Assembly (NCBI GenBank): GCA_002412555.1 | Contig: DHVH01000072.1 | Location: 1 to 23,567, forward strand | Reading direction: 5' to 3' | Source of the DNA: Marinilabiliaceae bacterium UBA5213 | Lineage (GTDB): Bacteria; Bacteroidota; Bacteroidia; Bacteroidales; Marinilabiliaceae | DNA: 23,567 bases | Shown here: one piece after another, positions 16,801 to 23,567 of the stretch | Layout of the letters: each line of letters opens with the position of its first letter | Position numbering within the stretch: the first letter of the stretch is position 1 | Program-made: the position numbers and the translations under genes | Notes under the pieces: model-generated | The model's database searches: none | What the model was told of the DNA's origin: nothing | Seen by the model: the letters and a program-made list of their open reading frames with translations, nothing else

Positions 16801-17055
16801 GGCATAGCGTCCATCATTATTAGTTATAGCTCCAATGGTAGTCCCCTGAACTGCCACGGTAACTCCTGGCATAGGAATACCTTCGTTGTCAGTAACCACT
16901 CCCGTAACAGTTTGCTGACCTTGCATAAAAAGCTCAGCAGCTGCCCCTGCTTTTAAGGAAGGATTAGTATCTCCCACCTCGGCACTGGCGTAAACGCCCG
17001 ACCATGCTAAAAAAAATAGCATGACCAAAAAGGATGTCTTTTTTTTGAGGTTCAT
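13870..17055 (-). CDS. SusC/RagA-family TonB-dependent outer-membrane transporter
   Basis: A 1061-residue outer-membrane beta-barrel that imports oligosaccharides using TonB energy. The signal peptide covers about 1-25. A carboxypeptidase-regulatory-like domain is at about 48-115 (VTGVVTDNEGIPMPGVTVAVQGT). The plug, from about 125, has the SusC-type ALGIRRDRKALGYSLQEI, then NALTGRVSGLQV, LIVVDGVPIDN and SMTVLKGASAAALYGSRA. A long barrel ends in NRTYLFNITLGF with the C-terminal aromatic residue required for barrel assembly. It is first in the susCD operon and downstream of the ROK regulator on the same strand, 159 bases away. Codons 4-6 form an A8 run. No anti-sigma-linked secretin/TonB N-terminal extension is present, so it is not an ECF-sigma transducing type. 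Confidence 0.96.
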   Translation of the reverse strand: MNLKKKTSFLVMLFFLAWSGVYASAEVGDTNPSLKAGAAAELFMQGQQTVTGVVTDNEGIPMPGVTVAVQGTTIGAITNNDGRYALSAPSDAVLVFSFIGFMTEEVILNGRSIVDLMMIPDIMEMDEVVITALGIRRDRKALGYSLQEIGGDVLVEARESNIANALTGRVSGLQVVRSSTGPAGSSKIVLRGYGSLTGDNQPLIVVDGVPIDNFTGASNNDYWNPSTDMGNGLGDINPEDIESMTVLKGASAAALYGSRAGNGVILITTKTGRVREGLGITVSSSLGFQTLFTVPEMQNSFGQGTEGVYDNTSNGSWGPAIAGQTVDNWDGRSVPLSAYDNVKNYFDTGVNQNYNISFQQQINQTSVYASVTKMLDKSMIPGAELDRTNLLTRAVSKFGPGEKWTIDTKMQYVNSTATNRPLVGHNDGNSFRTMYLLPVSMDVRGFNPPLDELGNMVWYGGGQQVNPYWASRYNLNEDSRDRFIIHGSLRYEIADWLNAEVKGGSDMYTTNNETKLYGGSPLSPTGRYSLGKDTHFENNYSALIMAQKDELVGKFGGALTLGGNLMEQQWSSIHSSSGELEVPDLFALNNGVDRPSVSEGFRHKKINSVYGTAQVNYDGYLFVDGTFRNDWSSALHEDNRSFFYPSISTAWVITDMLNKTGNAVPYWFTFGKLRASYAQVGNDLGAYELYNTYWVGKDPNGNTTAGLGDILFNPLVRSELIKSWELGAEARFFQNRLGFDLSWYKSNATRQLINLPMDPTSGYTSRKVNAGDIQNTGMELEVKGNIIRGQGGAFNWDVQVNYSFNKNTIEELVDDVEEYQLGGFDNLRIIAAVGGDYGEIYGTTFLRVEDEESPYYGELLLDANGLPQGNPEAKRLGSQQPDALLGVVNSFSYKGVSLNFMIDGRFGGKMFSGTNLAMQVAGTAEATAPGGQREDMVVDGVIASGDSYVVNDTPVSQQLYWTRITGATGNLGINEANIYDATNIRLRTVQLNYEIPRRLLSDMPLQSARVGFSCNNVWLIKSHLKGVDPESVYATGTNAIGFENTAPPTNRTYLFNITLGF

Positions 17056-17214
17056 AATTGCACATTTTTATTAAAAAAATTAAATCACTCACAATAATTT
17101 TTTACTCATTCATTTTTTTCACATTTAGGGATTTTATAAGTTACATAGGCATCTGTTTTTGGTTAAAAAATAGTTCGTAAGTTGGTTCGATCTTTATGGT
17201 GTATATTTGGTGTT

Positions 17215-18444
17215 TTAAAAAAGCGTAAATACATCTTCCATAACTACAGCCATGGCGCCATATAAGCCAATTTCGTTCCCGGGATTAGTCACGGCTATAA
17301 ATGTTTGTTCTCTGATTTGGGACATGGTATAGGTGTTGACCGCCTGCTGAATAGGAGTTATCAGGAGCTGGTTAGCTTCAGACATCTGACCTGCCAGAAC
17401 AATCATTTGCGGATTCACTAACTGAATCAGAACCGCTATCCCCTTCCCCAAACTCTCGCCCACTTTAGATAACAAACTGATCGCAAACTGATCCCCTTTC
17501 AGGGCAGCATCAACAACATCCTTGACGCTAAGCTTATTGACATCCATATTGTGCAAAGTAGCCATCATTGTATGCCGGCCATCTAATATGCCTTTTTGAG
17601 CCAGTTTCACCAGAGCAGTGCCGGCGGCAACGGTTTGCAAGCAGCCAGTTTTTCCACAAATACACAGTTCTCCAGCCTCCTCAATTGGAATATGGCTGAA
17701 TTCGCCGGCAAAGCCGGTAGCACCCCGATACAGCTTTCCATCCAATATTAACCCAAGGCCAATACCCCAATCCAGATAAAGCACCAATACATTTTCTTTG
17801 TTTTTAGCTGCACCCGACCGCCAAATGGCTAAGGCAATAGCATTGGCATCATTCTCAATAAAAACGGGAAGCTGAAGCTGTTCGCTCAACAATTGTTTTA
17901 AGCCCTTTTTCCCAAAATTCAAGTAGGTATGGTTAATGCCCTTTTCAGCATTGACCAAACCGGGAATGCTTAGCCCAACCCCCAGAACAGCCTTCCGGTC
18001 GATACCCGTCTCCTGGAAATAAGCATCAATATTCAATAAAAGCGCTTTGAGCGTTTCCATTTCATTGTTTAGCTCTATTTCAAATACCCGGGTTTCGGTA
18101 ATCTTTTCATTAGAGCAATTAAAAAATGCCATTCGGGTTTGGTAAATATCCATGCTTATGGCCAGCACATAAAAGCTCTCGTTAGCGATACCATACAATT
18201 CAGGTTTTCTGCCACCATTAGACTCTCCAAAACCTTTTTTTTCAAGCACCCCGTGTTCAATTAGTGTGTTTAAGAGCAACACCCCTTTAGGCGCACTCAT
18301 TTTTAATCCTTTACAAATGGAAGCAATGGGCAGGGCACCACTGAAGTATAAAAACCTGATCATCTTAACAGCCGATAAATACGCTTTACGCTCGAGGACC
18401 TCAATCCTGCAGAGTAAAGTATTATGTATTTTTTCTAACTTCAT
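17215..18444 (-). CDS. ROK-family transcriptional regulator (NagC-like)
   Basis: A 409-residue regulator. A winged helix-turn-helix covers about 22-85 (SAVKMIRFLYFSGALPIASI through ESNGGRKPELY), followed by a ROK sugar-kinase fold. Sugar-binding features are kept: ENDANA at 197-202, GATGFAGEFSHI at 241-252 and the zinc motif CICGKTGC (C261, C263, C268). The first ATP loop is degraded: DIYQT at 99-103 replaces the DIGGT of ROK kinases. That is expected for a repressor that senses sugar or sugar phosphate rather than a glucokinase. It lies upstream of susCD on the same strand and divergent from the GH92 operon, so control of both is likely (inference). GlcNAc-6-P, as in E. coli NagC, is the most natural effector guess. 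Confidence 0.92.
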   Translation of the reverse strand: MKLEKIHNTLLCRIEVLERKAYLSAVKMIRFLYFSGALPIASICKGLKMSAPKGVLLLNTLIEHGVLEKKGFGESNGGRKPELYGIANESFYVLAISMDIYQTRMAFFNCSNEKITETRVFEIELNNEMETLKALLLNIDAYFQETGIDRKAVLGVGLSIPGLVNAEKGINHTYLNFGKKGLKQLLSEQLQLPVFIENDANAIALAIWRSGAAKNKENVLVLYLDWGIGLGLILDGKLYRGATGFAGEFSHIPIEEAGELCICGKTGCLQTVAAGTALVKLAQKGILDGRHTMMATLHNMDVNKLSVKDVVDAALKGDQFAISLLSKVGESLGKGIAVLIQLVNPQMIVLAGQMSEANQLLITPIQQAVNTYTMSQIREQTFIAVTNPGNEIGLYGAMAVVMEDVFTLF

Positions 18445-18695
18445 ATCAAGCTAATCAAATATTATCGTCTAATAACGGTGTAAAGCTCTAATATTTTATT
18501 TTAACAAACAAGACTTTTGTAATATTTTTATTAAAGAAATGATTTATTAGTTAAAAGTTATATATTTACAGTCTGAAAACCGGATGCCCTGAACCAAAAC
18601 CAGACGTTCAAATACCGCGCTGTGCAAGCAACCGGCCAACGGGGTATATAAGATGGTGTTTTCTAAAACCAATCACTTAAATAAAACATACACAG
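18445..18695. promoter_or_regulatory. divergent control region between the ROK regulator and the GH92 operon
   Basis: A 251-base A/T-rich gap. It contains a direct repeat TAATATTTTA (18489-18498) and TAATATTTTTA (18520-18530), 31 bases apart, about three helical turns, and a -7-like TATATTTA at 18561-18568. No full promoter with correctly spaced -33 and -7 was found on either strand. The repeats are candidates for ROK binding, but in A/T-rich DNA the signal is weak. Confidence 0.35.
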
Positions 18696-20954
18696 ATGAA
18701 CAGACACATGACAATCGTTGGATCATTTTTGACACTGACAATTCTGCTTTTATCGGCTTGCGTGCAGGGAGATAGCGCTAAGAGCTTCAACCCTTTGCAA
18801 TATGTAGATCCACATATCGGGTCGGGAGGACACGGACATGTATTTGTAGGGGCATCGGCACCCTTTGGCATGGTACAGCCAGGGCCAACCAACCCCACCC
18901 AGGGTTGGGATTGGTGTTCCGGATACCACTATTCCGATTCTATTCTTTCCGGTTTCACGCACACCCATTTAAGTGGCACGGGCATTGGGGACTTGTGCGA
19001 CATTCTTATCATGCCCATTTCTGATCAATACCAGCCCGATCAGGAAAGTATTTGGTATCAGAACTGGACCACCTCCTACTCACATGCCGATGAAATTACC
19101 CAGCCGGGGTACTATAAGGTGGTGCTAAAGGAAATTGATGTGGATGCTGAATTGACAGCTACCGAAAGGGTTGGTCTCCATAAATACAACTTTAAGCAAA
19201 AGGGCAACTCCCGCTTAGTCATTGATATGATTACAGGCACAGGTTGGGATAGATTCACAGATGGCGCTATTGAACAACAAGGGCCATTTTCGATCAATGG
19301 CTACCGCTATTCCACAGGTTGGGCCAATGACCAAAGGGTTTATTACCACATGGAATTTTCTAAATCGATCACCTCTGTTGAATACATCAAAAACGAAACA
19401 CTTGCGTCACGGCACAATACCAAAAACCAGACGGCTATTATCACCTTTGAAGGTCAGGGTGAGTTGCTGGTCAAAGTAGCCCTCTCGCCCACTTCTACAG
19501 AAGATGCTTACAAGAACATGTTGGCAGAACTAGACCATTGGGATTTTAACACGGTGCTGACCGATGTCCAAAATGCGTGGAACAAAGAGCTTTCTAAAAT
19601 CAAAATAAGTACCGATGACCTTTCGGTCAAACGCATCTTTTATACCGGTCTCTACCATACCATGATTGCCCCTTCTTTATACAATAACAGTGACCGCTCT
19701 TATTTGGGAACCGACAAGCAAGTGCATACCGATCCGGGCTATGACAACTACACCGTTTTCTCGTTGTGGGACACCTACCGGGCGCTGCACCCGCTGTTTA
19801 CCATTACCCAATCGGAACGCATCACGGACATGATCCAATCCATGCTGGCCATATACCAACAGCAAGGAAAACTGCCTGTCTGGCACCTGATGGGCTGCGA
19901 GACCAACACCATGGTGGGTTACCATGCAGTCCCCGTAATAGTGGATGCTTATTTTAAGGGCTACCGCGATTATGACGTCCAACTGGCCTATGAGGCCATT
20001 AAGGCCTCCGCCATGCGTGATGAATCGGGCCTTTCTTTTCACAAAAACCTGACTTACATTCCCGCAGAAAAAGAAATTGAATCGGTGGCCAAAGCCATGG
20101 AGTATGCCATTGACGACTGGTGTATTGCCCAAATGGCTAAAGATCTGGGGCATGAGGAGGACTACAGCTATTTTATGAAAAGAGCTGCCGCCTATCAACT
20201 CTATTACGATGAAGAGACGCGGTTTATGAGAGGCAAGCTCAGCAACGGAGAATGGCGCACCCCTTTTAGTCCCTTCCATTCCAGTCACCGGGACGACGAC
20301 TACTGTGAAGGCAATGCCTGGCAGTACCTGTGGCTGGTGCCACAGGATGTAGAGGGATTGATAACGCTTTTAGGTGGAGAAGCATCCTTTACCACTAAAC
20401 TGGACAGTTTGTTCAACATTGATTCCACTCTGGAAGGAGAAGCCTCTCCCGATATCACCGGCCTCATTGGTCAATATGCACATGGCAATGAGCCCAGTCA
20501 CCATGTGACCTATCTCTACGCCTACGCAGGAGAGCAATGGAAAACGGCTGAAAAGACCCGGGAGGTTTTAAAAACAATGTACCACGACGCGCCCGACGGC
20601 CTTTCCGGGAATGAAGATTGCGGCCAGATGTCAGCCTGGTATGTGCTCTCAGCCATGGGCATGTACCCCGTGAACCCGGCAGCCGGCATCTATGTGTTTG
20701 GCAGTCCGGCTGTTGACTCCGCCGAAATAATGGTCGACAACGGCCAGACCTTCACCATAACTGCCAGGAAAAATTCTTTTGAAAACATTTATATCCAATC
20801 GGTCACCCTAAACGGAAAACCCTACTCCAAGAGCTATATCAAACATAGTGACATTATGCAAGGGGGAGCATTGGTCTTTGAAATGGGTCCACAACCCAAC
20901 AAGCAGTTTGGAAGCAAGGCAGAAGACCGCCCACAATCTAAAATCTACAACTAA
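18696..20954 (+). CDS. GH92 alpha-mannosidase lipoprotein
   Basis: An exo-acting alpha-mannosidase, 752 residues, family GH92: calcium-dependent, inverting enzymes that remove mannose from N-glycans and mannans. The N-terminal signal ends in lipobox LSAC (C22), so it is membrane-anchored; the downstream M5 could also be the start. The N-terminal beta-sandwich starts with QYVDPHIGSGGHGHVFVGAS and includes GFTHTHLSGTG. The (alpha/alpha)6 catalytic domain has GCETNTMVGYHAVPVIVDAY and the hallmark GNEDCGQMSAWYVLSAMGMY at 638-657. It is the first gene of a four-gene plus-strand operon, and its TAA overlaps the next ATG (TAATG). Linkage specificity (alpha-1,2, 1,3 or 1,6) cannot be deduced here. 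Confidence 0.95.
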   Translation: MNRHMTIVGSFLTLTILLLSACVQGDSAKSFNPLQYVDPHIGSGGHGHVFVGASAPFGMVQPGPTNPTQGWDWCSGYHYSDSILSGFTHTHLSGTGIGDLCDILIMPISDQYQPDQESIWYQNWTTSYSHADEITQPGYYKVVLKEIDVDAELTATERVGLHKYNFKQKGNSRLVIDMITGTGWDRFTDGAIEQQGPFSINGYRYSTGWANDQRVYYHMEFSKSITSVEYIKNETLASRHNTKNQTAIITFEGQGELLVKVALSPTSTEDAYKNMLAELDHWDFNTVLTDVQNAWNKELSKIKISTDDLSVKRIFYTGLYHTMIAPSLYNNSDRSYLGTDKQVHTDPGYDNYTVFSLWDTYRALHPLFTITQSERITDMIQSMLAIYQQQGKLPVWHLMGCETNTMVGYHAVPVIVDAYFKGYRDYDVQLAYEAIKASAMRDESGLSFHKNLTYIPAEKEIESVAKAMEYAIDDWCIAQMAKDLGHEEDYSYFMKRAAAYQLYYDEETRFMRGKLSNGEWRTPFSPFHSSHRDDDYCEGNAWQYLWLVPQDVEGLITLLGGEASFTTKLDSLFNIDSTLEGEASPDITGLIGQYAHGNEPSHHVTYLYAYAGEQWKTAEKTREVLKTMYHDAPDGLSGNEDCGQMSAWYVLSAMGMYPVNPAAGIYVFGSPAVDSAEIMVDNGQTFTITARKNSFENIYIQSVTLNGKPYSKSYIKHSDIMQGGALVFEMGPQPNKQFGSKAEDRPQSKIYN

Positions 20955-22063
20955 TGGATAAACGGACTTTTTTAAAGAACAGCGGACTATTGGGTCTGGG
21001 TCTGCTGGGTGCAGCAACTGCGCCCTGGTTAACCTCCTGCGCACCTGCCAATGGCGCTGAACTGCCCCATAACTGGATGTGGTTCCATGCCCATATGGAA
21101 CGGACAGATGAAGAATGGGAGAGCATCCTTCTCACTTTAAAGTCAGCCGGCATTACCGGCATACTGATCGGCGGCGGTCGGCCCATGCTTAGCCGCATCA
21201 TTCCGATGGCCGACAAACACGGCATGGATGTCCATGCCTGGATGTGGACGCTGAACCGAAATGGCGATCAGGAAGCCCTGAAACACCCCGATTGGTACGC
21301 GGTCAGTCGGGATGGCAACTCCTGCTTTGATGTGCGACCTTACGTTGACTACTACCAATGGGTGTGCCCCTCCAAGGAGGAGGTGTACCAGCACATACTT
21401 CAACAGGTGACAGAATTGTGCGGGGTTCCCGGACTAAAAGGAGTCCATCTCGACTACGTCCGCTATTCAGACGTAATCCTGCCTGAAGCGCTACAACCGG
21501 TTTACAATCTGGTGCAGGACAAAGAATATCCGGAATTCGATTTCTGCTACTGCCCCACCTGTCGCGAAAAGTTTAAAAAAGCTTACGGTATTGATATCCA
21601 AACAGTGGAAGACCCGACCTCCCTTTTAGAATGGCGCCAATACCGCTACGATAGTGTGACCAAACTGGTCAACCGACTATCAAAGGAGGTCCGCCAAAGA
21701 AACAAACTCATTACTGCAGCCGTTTTTCCTTATCCGGAACTGGCACGCACCATTTGTCGCCAAAGCTGGGACGAATGGCACCTGGATGCAGTATTCCCCA
21801 TGCTCTACCAAAATTTTTATAATAAACCGGTTGAATGGATCAGTTATGCCACAAAAAAAGGCATTACCGACACCAGAGGAAAGGTGCCACTTTATGCAGG
21901 ACTATTTCTTCCCGAACTGAGCGGCGAGGATCTGAAAATAGCCATCGATTACTCATTGGAGGCAGGTGCTTCGGGTGTGGCCGTGTTTGATTATGGTAGT
22001 TTTTCAGAGGCCCACCAGGAGGCTTTCAAAACAGCACTTTTGGAACGAGACACGGGAAAATAA
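20954..22063 (+). CDS. GHL10-like (putative glycoside hydrolase) lipoprotein
   Basis: A 369-residue exported protein with a TIM-barrel-like pattern. The N-terminus MDKRTFLKNSGLLGLGLLG has a Tat-like KR-x-FLK motif (the first arginine replaced by lysine) followed by lipobox LTSC, C29. The barrel part resembles glycosyl-hydrolase-like GHL10/DUF187-type proteins: GVHLDYVRYSD at 163-173, with an acidic residue at a strand end as in that group. A CYCPTC motif at 198-203 inside FDFCYCPTCREKFKKAYG is shared by many such uncharacterised hydrolases. Activity is unknown. Translational coupling to GH92 (1-base overlap) and the downstream CBM9-like gene suggest it works on the same glycan. Family-level confidence is moderate; it could be non-catalytic. 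Confidence 0.7.
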   Translation: MDKRTFLKNSGLLGLGLLGAATAPWLTSCAPANGAELPHNWMWFHAHMERTDEEWESILLTLKSAGITGILIGGGRPMLSRIIPMADKHGMDVHAWMWTLNRNGDQEALKHPDWYAVSRDGNSCFDVRPYVDYYQWVCPSKEEVYQHILQQVTELCGVPGLKGVHLDYVRYSDVILPEALQPVYNLVQDKEYPEFDFCYCPTCREKFKKAYGIDIQTVEDPTSLLEWRQYRYDSVTKLVNRLSKEVRQRNKLITAAVFPYPELARTICRQSWDEWHLDAVFPMLYQNFYNKPVEWISYATKKGITDTRGKVPLYAGLFLPELSGEDLKIAIDYSLEAGASGVAVFDYGSFSEAHQEAFKTALLERDTGK

Positions 22064-22081
22064 CTTCTAAAAAGAAAAGAG

Positions 22082-23185
22082 ATGAGAACGAAAATAGAGG
22101 CAGGAGGCATGGTCCTTTTCTTACTAATCAGTCTTCCTATAAAAGCGGACCAACCCTTTGTAGCGGACAACGCCCGCTTCAATCCCTTAAGCTATACATG
22201 CCAGAGAACCACTTCGCAAATTATCATCGATGGTTCTTTAGATGAAGCAGACTGGGCGGCTGCTCAATGGACAGAAGACTTTCAGGACATACAGGGGCCG
22301 ACTCTGCCGGCTCCCACCTTCCGCACACGGGTAAAAATGCTATGGGATGACAGCTACCTTTACGTGGCAGCAGAACTGGAAGAACCCCACATCTGGGGCA
22401 CCATTACCCAAAGGGATGCGGTCATTTTTCACGACAATGACTTTGAGATTTTTATAGACCCCACAGGTGACACCCACAACTACCTCGAATACGAAGTCAA
22501 CGCATTAGGAACGGTCTGGGATTTGTTACTGACCAAGCCCTACCGCGATGGCGGAATGGTTGTAAACAACTGGGATATAAAAGGTCTGAAACAGGCCATT
22601 GTGATCAATGGCACATTGAATAAGCCGGGCGATCAGGACGTAGGATGGACACTGGAAATGGCCATTCCTCTGTCAGTTATCAGGGAGGTCAATCACAGAC
22701 AGCTGCCAAAGGATGGTGACCTATGGCGCATGAATTTTTCAAGGGTTCAATGGCATACCGAAATAAGCGATGGCCGATACCATAAAAAGAAGGATGACCA
22801 GGGAAAACTTCTTCCGGAAGAAAACTGGGTGTGGTCGCCCCAAGGAGTCATTGATATGCATCGACCCGAATTTTGGGGATTTTTGTATTTTTCTGGAACG
22901 GCAGTCGGCCAACCCACAAAACCCTTCGTGATACCCGCCGATGAGTACCTCAAATGGACCTTGCGCAATATATACTACCGGCAGCGCACCTTTATGGCTG
23001 TCCATAAGCGGCCGGCCACGCTCGAAGAGATAGCAATGGAGCGTATTCAATTGGCTGGGCAAATACTGGAGCCGGAAATGGTGAGCATGGGACAACAATA
23101 CATAGCCAGAATAAAAGTACCAGGCACCAAAACCTGGTGGCTCATTAGAAATGATGGTTTCGTCTGGAAAGAAACCATGCAATAA
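22082..23185 (+). CDS. secreted CBM9-like carbohydrate-binding protein
   Basis: A 367-residue protein with a signal peptide (about 1-22, ending KADQ; no lipobox). It carries a CBM9-like fold: TSQIIIDGSLDEADWAAAQW at 44-63, DDSYLYVAAELEEPHIWGT near 89-107, and DNDFEIFIDPTGDTHNYLEYEVNA at 118-141. These are typical of family-9-like modules attached to or encoded beside glycan-active enzymes. A C-terminal helical tail (about 285-367) is unassigned. It starts 18 bases after the GHL10-like gene, preceded by a purine-rich AAAAGAAAAGAG that may act as ribosome-binding site. The role is probably glycan binding or an uncharacterised glycan-processing step in the same operon. Confidence 0.8.
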   Translation: MRTKIEAGGMVLFLLISLPIKADQPFVADNARFNPLSYTCQRTTSQIIIDGSLDEADWAAAQWTEDFQDIQGPTLPAPTFRTRVKMLWDDSYLYVAAELEEPHIWGTITQRDAVIFHDNDFEIFIDPTGDTHNYLEYEVNALGTVWDLLLTKPYRDGGMVVNNWDIKGLKQAIVINGTLNKPGDQDVGWTLEMAIPLSVIREVNHRQLPKDGDLWRMNFSRVQWHTEISDGRYHKKKDDQGKLLPEENWVWSPQGVIDMHRPEFWGFLYFSGTAVGQPTKPFVIPADEYLKWTLRNIYYRQRTFMAVHKRPATLEEIAMERIQLAGQILEPEMVSMGQQYIARIKVPGTKTWWLIRNDGFVWKETMQ

Positions 23186-23220
23186 TACTGAACCTTTAAA
23201 ATCAAAAACAATCCCGAGAC

Positions 23221-23567
23221 ATGCAAAATACAATAGACAAAACATCCATTATCCTTGAAGCCTGCGTTGAAACACTGGAGCAGTGCATTACCGCTGAACA
23301 AAAAGGCGCCGGGCGTGTAGAGTTGTGCGACCGGCTCGACCTGGACGGCACTACACCGTCGGAAGAACTGATCCGCGCCGTCAAGAAGGCACTGAAGATT
23401 CCCATCCGGGTAATGATTCGTCCGCGAGGCGGGGATTTCATTTACACGCCTGTTGAATTGGATCAGATGCGCCAGTCCATCACCCTCTGCCAGGAAATTG
23501 GTGTGGATGGCGTAGTTTTGGGCATCCTCAACAAGGACCATGAGCTGGACCTGGAAGCCATGCGCCC
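23221..23567 (+). CDS. cutC: CutC-family protein (partial, C-terminus off window)
   Basis: The first 115 complete codons of a CutC homologue. The visible sequence begins MQNTIDKTSIILEACVETLE and contains the family blocks GAGRVELCDRLDLDGTTPS and IPIRVMIRPRGGDFIYTPVEL, then QEIGVDGVVLGILNKD, consistent with the N-terminal half of the CutC TIM barrel. The family was named for copper homeostasis in E. coli, but that role is disputed. Here it follows a GH92 mannosidase, a putative hydrolase and a CBM9-like protein after only 35 bases, so a metabolic role in glycan degradation is more likely than copper handling (inference from context). It has no signal peptide and is expected to be cytoplasmic. 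Confidence 0.92.
   Translation, partial: MQNTIDKTSIILEACVETLEQCITAEQKGAGRVELCDRLDLDGTTPSEELIRAVKKALKIPIRVMIRPRGGDFIYTPVELDQMRQSITLCQEIGVDGVVLGILNKDHELDLEAMR

Noticed and set aside
17056..17214. Promoter for susC
   Set aside because: The 159-base gap is A/T-rich, but no TTTG and TAnnTTTG pair with 17-19-base spacing was found on the minus strand.
17215..18444. ROK protein as a glucokinase or GlcNAc kinase
   Set aside because: It has an N-terminal winged helix and a degraded ATP loop (DIYQT instead of DIGGT), which fit a regulator.
18571..18605. Possible hairpin GTCTG/CAGAC in the GH92 leader as a regulatory RNA
   Set aside because: It has only five pairs around a 25-base loop with no conserved motif that I recognise.

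Overview
The window looks like chromosome from a glycan-degrading member of the Bacteroidota, probably Bacteroidales/Marinilabiliales-like. This rests on an adjacent SusC/SusD pair, several short-signal lipoproteins, a NagB-LmbE fusion protein of the kind found in this phylum, a SAM-II riboswitch, and promoters of the TTTG-N18-TAnnTTTG type. The genus is not resolved. No rRNA, tRNA, insertion sequence, phage gene or CRISPR array was seen.

Left part (1-5400, all minus strand). Three tightly packed genes, wbpE-wbpD-wbpB (wbpB runs off the left edge), encode the aminotransferase, acetyltransferase and dehydrogenase that turn UDP-GlcNAc uronic acid into UDP-2,3-diacetamido-2,3-dideoxyglucuronic acid for surface polysaccharide. 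Upstream lie a polysaccharide-deacetylase-like gene with its own promoter and then metK, which ends in a strong terminator and has a SAM-II riboswitch in its leader.

Middle and right (5500-23567). This is a polysaccharide utilisation locus for GlcNAc- and mannose-containing glycans, most likely N-glycans. It holds a secreted GH20 beta-hexosaminidase (plus strand) and a LacI regulator with an FHS-family sugar permease (minus). Also on the minus strand are the NagB-LmbE fusion, a SusC/SusD outer-membrane import pair and a ROK-family regulator. A divergent plus-strand operon follows: GH92 alpha-mannosidase lipoprotein, a GHL10-like lipoprotein, a CBM9-like secreted protein and CutC (cut by the right edge).

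Proposed flow (inference): GH92 and GH20 trim mannose and GlcNAc outside the cell or in the periplasm, SusCD imports oligosaccharides, and the FHS permease brings GlcNAc into the cytoplasm. A kinase not seen here phosphorylates it, and the NagB-LmbE protein channels GlcNAc-6-P/GlcN-6-P to fructose-6-P. Two sugar-responsive regulators (LacI and ROK) frame the locus.

The most noteworthy signals are the SAM-II leader with mutually exclusive pairings, the NagB-LmbE fusion lacking a canonical NagB aspartate in a locus with no visible nagA, a G8 tract in the first codons of the LacI gene, an isolated 16-bp palindrome upstream of the NagB-LmbE gene, and the conserved-looking GH92/GHL10/CBM9/CutC operon.
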